The notes under the pieces: generated by a model
Databases searched by the model: none
Seen by the model: only the letters and a program-made list of their open reading frames with translations
Told to the model about the DNA's origin: nothing
Shown: positions 18,160 through 26,100 of the stretch, piece after piece
Position numbering within the stretch: position 1 is the first letter of the stretch
Layout of the letters: each line of letters starts with the position of its first letter
Assembly (NCBI GenBank): GCA_964406945.1
Contig: CAYOTO010000002.1
Span: 1 to 64,000 of the forward strand
Length of the DNA: 64,000 bases
Direction: 5' to 3'
DNA from: UBA2266 sp964406945
GTDB lineage: Bacteria > Planctomycetota > Phycisphaerae > Sedimentisphaerales > Anaerobacaceae
Translations under genes and position numbers: made by a program

Positions 18160-18326
18160 GGGAGGCGGCATCAAAAAAGGCTCTTCTCGAGCAGTCGCAA
18201 CTTTTTAGGCCTGACTGTGTTACCATTGCCGCTTTTGCGCTACTAACAGGGCAAAAGCGATAGATCGCAGCCGGGCAACCGGATAGACAAGTTGATAACC
18301 ATTGTGCTGCAAGAAGGAGTTGTAAG

Positions 18327-18533
18327 ATGGATGCTCACCGTATGGTACTGGATATGGAGAACTTTATCAATACGAGACTGAACAGTGGACTTGGCGGGTG
18401 GCCCACCAGGTGGAATGCGGGGTCGGATTTGAATTCCGGCGGGAGAACCTCGCGGTTTGTCCCGGTAAGAGCAAACCGGCCCGCACGGAGGAGTTGCGAC
18501 GTCAACAAAAGTGCCGGTTTAGCCCTCCAATAG
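18327..18533 (+). CDS. Possible 68-residue small protein
   Basis: ATG 18327 follows AAGGAG at 18314-18319, a good ribosome site with 7-base spacing. The frame runs 68 codons to TAG (18531-18533). The N-terminal half (MDAHRMVLDMENFINTRL) could be helical; the C-terminal half is Arg/Ser-rich and low in hydrophobics. It sits entirely within the string of hairpins described for 18230-18586 and before the terminator. Hairpins H3 and H4 fall inside the frame, which argues that part of the region is selected for RNA structure rather than protein. No family is recognised. Confidence 0.3.
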   Translation: MDAHRMVLDMENFINTRLNSGLGGWPTRWNAGSDLNSGGRTSRFVPVRANRPARRSCDVNKSAGLALQ

Positions 18534-18544
18534 AATACCCTGGC

Positions 18545-18586
18545 GGCCGCAGACCTGTCGAGAGACGACTGCGGCCCGGTCTTTTA
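18545..18586 (+). terminator. Terminator hairpin after the structured locus
   Basis: A perfect 8-base stem, GGCCGCAG (18545-18552) with CTGCGGCC (18569-18576), is followed by CGGTCTTTTA. It lies 20 bases before the end of the convergent HEAT-protein gene and could serve both strands. Confidence 0.6.
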
Positions 18587-18605
18587 CGAACGATTATGGT
18601 AACCT

Positions 18606-19517
18606 CTAAGAATCACGTTTTCCGCCGCGAACCGGCTCATCTATATCCAGAAACAGCGGCTCGTCGAATACGTCTTCCAGGATTTGCTCGACAGCCTCAA
18701 TTACCTGCGGATCGGAAATCCTGTCTCTGGCTCTCATAAGCTTGTCGCGAAGGTCAGGCCTGCTTATCGTCTCCAGTGTGACAAGAACGTTTTCTCTAAC
18801 CTCGATACTCTCCGTTTCCAAAGCTTCGATAAGTGCATCGACGCTCTCTTCCTTTTTCGCGTTTTCCAGACTTACAGATGCTGAGATGCGGGCCTCATCG
18901 GCCGGGTCTTTAGTCAGCACATGGGCGAACACCGGCTCGAACGAAGGCTTGCGGTAATCGCCCAGCGTTTCGACGGCCTCGCTTCGGATGTCCGGGTCTT
19001 TGTTTCCCATGTCTTCGAGCAGATCCACAACACTGTCGTCGGACCCAACATAGACAGCAACATCCGACAGGACCACCGATTGCCCGCCTGACAGCGTTAC
19101 ATAAGCTCCATCACTGATGACGGGCAGTGAGGCGGCTTGAGCTATCTCGGTAATAACCTCTTCCGGTCGCGATTTTGTTTGCCATGGCCGGTTGGGCACA
19201 ATCCTGCGACGCGCGACCGACCTGAACGGGATATTTGCATCCTCACAAACGGCCGCAATCACTTCTTGCAGCGTAACAACGACCCGAGTTTCATAGTCCG
19301 GCTCGGAGGCGGTGGTTTGCTCTTTTTCGGACCGTATCAGTGCAGGTCCGGTTTCAGACTGGGCAAAGGCCACCTCGCGGGAGGAAGTATTTACTGACAA
19401 GCTCGGGGCCTCTACTGCTCGATTAGAACGTTTTACAAGTATAACCGCCCCAGCCAGACAGAACGCGGTGAGCGTGACGGCGCTTGCCGCAAAATATATT
19501 TGTTTTGATACGTTCAT
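18606..19517 (-). CDS. Membrane-anchored HEAT-repeat protein with an STN-like domain
   Basis: A 303-residue protein with one N-terminal transmembrane segment (about residues 7-28, AASAVTLTAFCLAGAVILV) and an exported body. Residues about 75-145 (VTLQEVIAAVCEDANIPFRS through EEVITEIAQAASLPVI to AYVTLS) look like a short secretin/TonB N-terminal (STN)-type beta-alpha fold. Residues about 160-285 are HEAT/PBS-lyase-type repeats (DPDIRSEAVETLGDY, SIEVRENVLVTLETI). The likely role is a periplasmic scaffold. A start at ATG 19517 fits the TM segment. The larger CLCA-like gene ends up with 109 bases between the two and has the same orientation, so they could share a transcript. Confidence 0.7.
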   Translation of the reverse strand: MNVSKQIYFAASAVTLTAFCLAGAVILVKRSNRAVEAPSLSVNTSSREVAFAQSETGPALIRSEKEQTTASEPDYETRVVVTLQEVIAAVCEDANIPFRSVARRRIVPNRPWQTKSRPEEVITEIAQAASLPVISDGAYVTLSGGQSVVLSDVAVYVGSDDSVVDLLEDMGNKDPDIRSEAVETLGDYRKPSFEPVFAHVLTKDPADEARISASVSLENAKKEESVDALIEALETESIEVRENVLVTLETISRPDLRDKLMRARDRISDPQVIEAVEQILEDVFDEPLFLDIDEPVRGGKRDS

Positions 19518-19626
19518 ACCACCAAAAGTCTCCTGGTTTTCGAAATCAATGCCCGCGTCTGTTCGTTATGGCCGAACAGCAAACGATACAAAGTTTTCGA
19601 GCGGTCTTTTGGAATCCGTATTCGCA

Positions 19627-22600
19627 TTAATATGAAAGCAATTGCCTGTCGCCGCTTGCTCCCAGTGTTCTGCCGGCCAGGCCGATTTCAACGATTTGAT
19701 CGAAGCCGCTTCCGCCGCCGGCGGGCGTATAGGTTAACTGAATTGTCGGATTATCCGAAATGACCGTGTCGGGCAGATTCGATCTGCTGATAGAAACGCT
19801 TATCAGCCTTCTGTCAGCGTCAAGTTTAATCCTGCAATTCTCATTGCCTTTTCGGGTCGACCAGGAGGCTTTGGTTCCGTCCTTCAGAATCCGCGTCCAT
19901 TGATCGGTGCCGCCGCTGCCGTCGGCCGACAGATTGAAAATCTGCTTATTGTCGATCGTCAAGGTCAGGACGCCCATCGCACTGAGTTTCATCGGGGCTT
20001 CGTACGTCAGCACGGTTCGAAGCCGGTCTCTATCAGTCCGCCTGGAATCACGCCTGAGTACGAGCGAATTGACCATGAGTTTGGCCGAGTTGTAGAAGTT
20101 TTTCGGCCTTCTGAAGGTCGCGCCCAGGGGCAGCCCACTGTTGCGTCTGACCGACTTGGTCGGAGTGATTTCCAACTCGTCGTCGAAAGCACCCATTTCC
20201 AACTCGGTGGTAATCTCATCCAGGTCCATTGAGAAATTCTGTCTTCTGGCATAGAGTACGAATCTGCCGCGTGTCGAGCCTCCCTGGCCCGGTTTGACGG
20301 CCGCATAGACCTGCGACTGGGGATCGCTGTAGAGATATTTGTCGCCTCTGGTGGTTTTGCGGAAGCCGGACGCCGGAAGATCGAACACATGCTGGCCCTG
20401 ACCTCTTTCACCGGTCAGGCGCAGCGTCAAGCCGTCGCTGTCCGGGGCGATTCCTTCACCGTTGAATTCGCCTTCGAGAAGAACCGCGGCTCCGGGCGTG
20501 CGATTTCGGTTAAGTCCGGTCACGCTGAAGCGGTCGATTCGGGCCCATTCGTCTTCTATTTGTATATCCGGAACGCCGGTTACGTTGAACGAGAGACTTT
20601 CCTCGCGTTCGAAAGGCGGCACCGGTTGGGAATCCGAATCCGGTGCGTCCGGGGCATCCTCGAATGGAAGTCCGACCGTGCGACCGTTCTCGTTAACTAC
20701 CACAAACCGGACCGTATATGTGCCGCTGCCGTATTTGTTTGTGTCGGTATAGTAGTTGGAATATATGCCGTCATCGGGCGTTTCATCCCCGTGATTTTCG
20801 AGTCCGTCGTCATAGAGCATGACGGAGCCTGCGTCCGTTCCGTCCGGGCCTGTAATCTCCGCGGTCACGGAAGCACCGCCGACGGGCGGGCCGACCGAAA
20901 CCAGGCACGTCAAGAGCTGCTTTGTTTCTCCGGCGCTGTAATCATAGTCGGAAGAATCCAGGCCGCTTTTAACGTCCAGCAGAGGACTGGAGATAAAAGT
21001 TGCGAGCTGAACGTCCTGATCGGACGGATTGTTATTGTCGGCAGTAACCTGCCAGTCGCCCGGTTCGGGATCGACCACTCGGAAGAACTTGGTCTGTTCG
21101 GCCTGTACGTAAGTTACTCCGGCGTTTGGATCGTCGGTCGAATAAGTTACACCGGACGGACTGGTGATTGTCAGTCCAACGTCGCCGGATTGCTCGGCCA
21201 GCACAAATTCGGCCGTATCGCTGAGTGAATCTACGCTGATGGTCCGGACCGCCGCAGCCGATGCCGGCACCGTATGCGAGGAGTTATCCCGCAAGCCGCC
21301 CCGGAATTCGCCGAAGAGATCCAGAAATACGCTGATAAGGTCCCAACCGCTGCCCGCGTATAGGTACCGGCCGCCCGTTGTGCTCGCTATACCGGCCATG
21401 AGAGACGTGTCCACCCCGTCGCCAAGACCTATAGTATAGACGCGAACATTTGCGTTTTTGCAGTCATTGGCGGCTGCGGTCGGGCTGCTGCCCGAGTTGT
21501 TTTGGCCGTCCGAGAGAAGAACTATGACGCGCCCGCTGGCCGGGCCGCCGTTCGGATCGGCGTCGACCCGCAGATGTTCGCTCAGACATAACTGCAGTCC
21601 CGAGCCGATGGCGGTCGATCCGCCCGAACTGAGGCCCGCAATAGCTGACTTGGTGTCGGCCTTAACGCCGCCGGTCCATTTATCCACCTGCCGCAGCGCT
21701 GCATCCAGGTTTGTCGAACTGCTGAAGCTGGCCGCACCGACCCAGTCAGCCTTCTGTTTGAGTCCCTGCTGCGTGGATCCGAGGTCCCGTTCCGGACCGG
21801 TGATCGTAACGAACATTCTCGCGGCCGATTTGGCCAGATTCATTTGTTCGGTGCCCATGCTGCCGGATCTGTCGATGCACAGCATCATTCGGGACATGGT
21901 AGGTTTAACGGTCCAGTCAATGGCCGCGGCATTCTGCAGGGCCGTCGGATAAGCCGTTGGAGTGCTGCTGAAGACGTCCCTGCCGTCCGAGTCCTTCAGC
22001 CGCCTCATAATCGTCCAGCAGTCCTTCGAATCGTGGTCGTTGTCCTGCAGGTTCCAGTAAAACTGCTGATGAGTCAACCAGATATCGTTTGCCGCGTCCG
22101 GAGCCCCCGAATTGTGGCTGTTGGCATCATAACAGAATCCCAGCGGATAGCCACCGCCCGAAAGCGCCCGCGGTCCGCCCATAATGGACTTGTTTTCGTA
22201 CGTCGTACCTATGAGGCCGCAACTGGTTTGAGTAACCGATCTGCATAGGCCGTAATGACCGTTGCCCGTTACCCAGTTGCTGCCGTCCCATCCGCCCAGG
22301 TCGCCTTTGACCCAGGTATTCGCCTTGGCCGGCGGAACCCACTGACCCGTATACTCGTCTCCAAGATTGAAGTGGTAGTGGCCCCATTCATGAACCAGGA
22401 TCAGCCCTACCGAACGGGAATCGTTCCAGGGTTTGTCAGCGTTGCCGTTGGGCAGGCTAAAGTTGTAGTCTACGTAGATGCGTCCGGTTCCGCCCAGCTT
22501 GCCCATGTGGGCGTTCGCCGTCATACCGCTGCTTCGCTTTCCAACGATAATATCCGCGTCCGAACGATGGCTCTCGTCGCGGATGTATACCGTAATTTTG

Positions 22601-22851
22601 CCGAGCCTGAGTTGTCCGTCCGTTGCGGTAAACAACCGGTTGGACAATTCCTGGAACTGGGGTTTCCATACGTTCTCGAGGTTGTCGTCGGTCTCGGGAT
22701 AGCTGAAGTATACGGTAATATCGCAGGTGGCCGGCGACGACGATGCATCGCATGTGCCTGTTCCCGCCAGAGCCGGAGTCTGTAGAAAAACCCCGGCTGC
22801 AATCAAGAGTATCGAAACCATCACCGTGCGCAATTTTCTCCTTCGCGACAT
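19627..22851 (-). CDS. CLCA-like secreted metalloprotease with VWA domain
   Basis: A 1074-residue exported protein (signal peptide ends near PALAG). Residues about 30-300 carry a zincin-like site, VHEWGHYHFNLGDEY, with His154, Glu155 and His158 and an acidic pair 7-8 residues later. This matches the HEWAH...DEY pattern of animal CLCA proteins. A VWA domain at about 320-510 has the MIDAS motif DRSGS (Asp327, Ser329, Ser331). Beta-sandwich domains follow (about 535-650, 650-760), then a C-terminal region with charged linkers. In CLCA proteins the zincin cleaves the protein itself; here that is inferred. AAGGAGGAG precedes the ATG, and a strong promoter lies 65 bases upstream. Confidence 0.82.
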   Translation of the reverse strand: MSRRRKLRTVMVSILLIAAGVFLQTPALAGTGTCDASSSPATCDITVYFSYPETDDNLENVWKPQFQELSNRLFTATDGQLRLGKITVYIRDESHRSDADIIVGKRSSGMTANAHMGKLGGTGRIYVDYNFSLPNGNADKPWNDSRSVGLILVHEWGHYHFNLGDEYTGQWVPPAKANTWVKGDLGGWDGSNWVTGNGHYGLCRSVTQTSCGLIGTTYENKSIMGGPRALSGGGYPLGFCYDANSHNSGAPDAANDIWLTHQQFYWNLQDNDHDSKDCWTIMRRLKDSDGRDVFSSTPTAYPTALQNAAAIDWTVKPTMSRMMLCIDRSGSMGTEQMNLAKSAARMFVTITGPERDLGSTQQGLKQKADWVGAASFSSSTNLDAALRQVDKWTGGVKADTKSAIAGLSSGGSTAIGSGLQLCLSEHLRVDADPNGGPASGRVIVLLSDGQNNSGSSPTAAANDCKNANVRVYTIGLGDGVDTSLMAGIASTTGGRYLYAGSGWDLISVFLDLFGEFRGGLRDNSSHTVPASAAAVRTISVDSLSDTAEFVLAEQSGDVGLTITSPSGVTYSTDDPNAGVTYVQAEQTKFFRVVDPEPGDWQVTADNNNPSDQDVQLATFISSPLLDVKSGLDSSDYDYSAGETKQLLTCLVSVGPPVGGASVTAEITGPDGTDAGSVMLYDDGLENHGDETPDDGIYSNYYTDTNKYGSGTYTVRFVVVNENGRTVGLPFEDAPDAPDSDSQPVPPFEREESLSFNVTGVPDIQIEDEWARIDRFSVTGLNRNRTPGAAVLLEGEFNGEGIAPDSDGLTLRLTGERGQGQHVFDLPASGFRKTTRGDKYLYSDPQSQVYAAVKPGQGGSTRGRFVLYARRQNFSMDLDEITTELEMGAFDDELEITPTKSVRRNSGLPLGATFRRPKNFYNSAKLMVNSLVLRRDSRRTDRDRLRTVLTYEAPMKLSAMGVLTLTIDNKQIFNLSADGSGGTDQWTRILKDGTKASWSTRKGNENCRIKLDADRRLISVSISRSNLPDTVISDNPTIQLTYTPAGGGSGFDQIVEIGLAGRTLGASGDRQLLSY

Positions 22852-22915
22852 TGCTGCTCCTCCTTAGTATATGTGTGTGCCGCTGAATTGGGGTACTACC
22901 TATTAAATCTGGCAG

Positions 22916-22944
22916 ATTGTACACTTTTTTGGCAGCGGTGTCAA
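22916..22944 (-). promoter_or_regulatory. Near-consensus promoter for the CLCA-like gene
   Basis: On the reverse strand, TTGACA (22939-22944), 17 bases, TACAAT (22916-22921). This gives a leader of about 58 bases before ATG 22851. Confidence 0.7.
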
Positions 22945-23083
22945 TCAAACAAACAGCGTTTTTGCGACCGGAAGGGCGGTTTGCCAGTAATGGTCAAACT
23001 CCTGCGGGGCATGCCGAGGTCTTCCGGGTAGGTTTCAAATTCGTCTTTTTGTGCCCTTATTGGGCCCGAAGTGTGTCCTCTTC

Positions 23084-23112
23084 TTGAATTAGTGCGGCAA
23101 AAACGCTATAAT
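23084..23112 (+). promoter_or_regulatory. Near-consensus promoter for the second CotH-type gene
   Basis: TTGAAT (23084-23089), 17 bases, TATAAT (23107-23112). It lies 40 bases before ATG 23152 and rules out the longer in-frame start at 23071, which would lie upstream of it. Confidence 0.7.
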
Positions 23113-23151
23113 GGGTGTTCCGGATGGGGGATTTTTCTTAGGAGTGGGTGC

Positions 23152-26100
23152 ATGCGAAAAACTGCACTTTTTACAATTTTCTCATATCTGGCAATAACGA
23201 GCGGCGTTTACGCCTGGGAAAACGCCGATATCGGCACAGTCGGTGCATCGGGCAGTGTACTGGTTGACGGTGATACGTACCAGATTACTTCTAACGGCTC
23301 CGATATCTGGGGCAACGCCGACGAATTCCATTATATGTATATGCCCCTGTTCGCGGACGGGCAGATCGAGGCCCGCGTTATGAGCGTTGAGAACACGAAT
23401 AGCTGGGCAAAGGCGGGCGTAATGATCAGAGAACGCCTCGATGCAACGAGCGCCCATGCAATGATGATAGTTACGCCGGGCAACGGGGTGGCGTTTCAGT
23501 TTCGCAACAGTACCGCCGGTCCTTCGGCCGGTTCGACTTTGCCCGGCATAAACGCGCCTCGCTGGGTCAGGATCGTCCGACAGCAGAACACCATTACCGG
23601 TTTCGAATCCGTCGACGGCTCCAACTGGAACGAGGTCGGCAGTGCGTATATTCCCATGGCCGAGGAGGTTTACATCGGTCTCTGCGTTACTTCGCACAAC
23701 GACGGCGTGCTGTGTACGGCCGAATTTGATTTTGTAAGCACTCAGGGGGTGGGCGAACCCTGGCATGCCTCTAATCCTTACCCGCCGGACGGAGCAAGAA
23801 AGATAGAACCAGACGGCGTTGCCCTTACCTGGCAGCCGGGCGAGGCACCGCCGGAACCCGTGAGCAGATATGACGTGTATTTTAGTAATGACAGATCGCA
23901 GATAGGCCGGCAGTCTGCACTGAGGCGGTCCATACCCGCCGGCGATCAACTTCAGTGTGCCGTCGGTCCTTTGGCTGCGAGCACAACATATTACTGGCGA
24001 GTGGATTCCGTCATTGACTCGGAAAATTCAGGCATCGGGCGAATATGGAGTTTTACGACCGCGGTAAAGCCTGTCGACTACTGCCCCCAGGCCGATATCG
24101 ACGGCGATTGCGCCGTAACGCTGAAAGATGTTTTGTTGCTGTCCCAGCAGTGGCTGGATTCTCCCGCCTGCGAAGCCGGACTCGCGGATTGTGCAGATGT
24201 AACGAACTCAAATTCCGTCGACCTCGAGGATTACGAAGTGATCTTGAGTCAATGGAAAGAGCGTACAGGCCCCGTCGTGATCAATGAGATTCACATCGAT
24301 CCAGACATCAAAACCCAGCTTGTGGAGTTCATCGAATTACATAATGTCTCCGACGAGCCTGTTGATATTTCCGGGTGGTATTTTTCACGAGGCGTGGATT
24401 TTACGTTCAGTCCGGGCACGGTGATTCCCGGCAAGGGCTTTGCGGTAGTCGCACAGAACGCCGAGGAATTCGAAGCCAAATTCGGCATGCCGCCGACCGG
24501 GCAGTTTACGGGCAAACTCGACAACGACGGTGAAACACTGTTTCTACGCAACGGGGCCGGCTACAAGGTTGACGAAGTGGACTATCAGTTGGGGTTCCCA
24601 TGGCCCACGACCGGCGATCCGCCCGGCAATTCCATACAGCTTGTTAATCCTGCGCTGGATAACGAACTGGGAGGAGCCTTTCGTTCGGCTCTTCCCACGC
24701 CGTTCGAACTCAATACCGTCCTGGCCGAGAACTCACCTCCTTTGATGAGGCAGGTCAAGCACTCGCCAAAACAGCCCGCGGGCGGCGAACCGGTGATCAT
24801 AACCGCCAAAGTAACCGATCCGGACGGGGTGGAAAGCGTCTTGCTCAGCTATCGAATCGTCGAGCCTGGGGCTTATATTCCGCTCACACACCGTCTGTAC
24901 AACGACGGCTGGTTCGAAATAGCCATGAACGATGAGGGGCTTGACGGCGATGCCGAAGCTGGTGATGACATATATACAGCCGTCGTACCTTCGTTCGTGC
25001 AGAGCCACCGGAGGCTTATTCGCTATCGGGTTACCGCCACGGACAGTACCGGGCTGTCGATAACGGGCCCTTACGAAGACGATCCGGTCCCGAATTTTGC
25101 ATACTTCGTGTACAACGGTGTGCCGTCGTGGACTGGCGCCGCTCGCCCCGGCGTTACTCCTGCTGTGGAATACTCATCCGAGGTACTCCAGCGGGTGCCG
25201 GTATACCACCTGCTCAGTCGCAAATCAGACGTTACGGCATGCACCTGGGTTGAACAGTATCGCGGCAGTCAGTACAAATGGTACGGTACGCTTGTCTATG
25301 ACGGCGAGGTTTACGACCACATACGCTACCGGGCCCGCGGAGGTGTCTGGCGGTACGCGATGGGCAAGAACATGTGGAAATTCGATTTTAACCGCGGCCA
25401 CTATTTCGAAGCGCGCGACAACTATGGGGACAAATATGATACGAGGTGGGACAAGCTCAATTTCTCAGCCTGCATACAGCAGGGCAATTTCGGCCAGCGC
25501 GGCGAGCAGGGCATGTTCGAAGCGCTCACGTTCGGCATCTTCAATCTCGTGGATGTTCCGGCGCCAAAGACGCACTGGGTGCATTTTCGCATAATAGATG
25601 AGAACAGCGAATTCGGGTCGAGTCAGTTTGTCGGCGATTTCTGGGGCCTCTACATGGTTATCGAGCAGATGGACGGCAAGTTTCTGGACGAACACAATCT
25701 GCCCGACGGCAACCTCTACAAGATGGAAGCCCGCTACGGTGAATTGAACAACCAGGGCCCGACCGCCGCCACAGACGGTTCCGATATCCAGGCCTTCAAG
25801 GACACTTACGAGACCAATCCTGGAACCGAATGGTGGGGCGACAACGTCAATCTTGACAACTACTACAGTCACATGGCCGTTCAGCGGGCCTGCCACCACG
25901 GCGACGTAACGCATAAGAATCATTTCTTTTACCTCAATCCTGAATTGACAATTAACGAGTACGGCCAAAACCATCTCTGGTGGCTGCTGCCCTGGGACGT
26001 GGACCTGACCTGGACGACCTACTACGGTTCGATGAGCGATCCGTTTACAAGATCCGGAATTCTCTCCAACACGCCAATCAACATAGACGCCAAAAACCGC

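Larger units (their letters stand above)
18230..18586 (+). ncRNA. Candidate structured RNA in a convergent gap
   Basis: Five well-formed hairpins lie in tandem. H1: CGCTTTTGC (18230-18238) with GCAAAAGCG (18251-18259). H2: CCGG-GCAA-CCGG at 18271-18282, a GNRA tetraloop, inside a GCAG/CTGC pair (18267-18270, 18307-18310). H3: CGGGA/TCCCG plus AACC/GGTT at 18440-18464. H4: AAACCGGC (18473-18480) with GCCGGTTT (18513-18520), enclosing a GTTG/CAAC hairpin. H5: a terminator at 18545-18576. The region lacks the conserved cores of RNase P, tmRNA and SRP RNA as far as I can see by eye. The strand is set by the terminator. A small ORF overlaps it, so it could instead be an mRNA with structured ends. 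Confidence 0.4.

Noticed and set aside
18220..18590. RNase P RNA, because GGTAAGAGC next to AAACCGG resembles one of its conserved stretches
   Set aside because: The invariant GAGGAAAGTCC core and the matching 3' ACAGAA block are absent.
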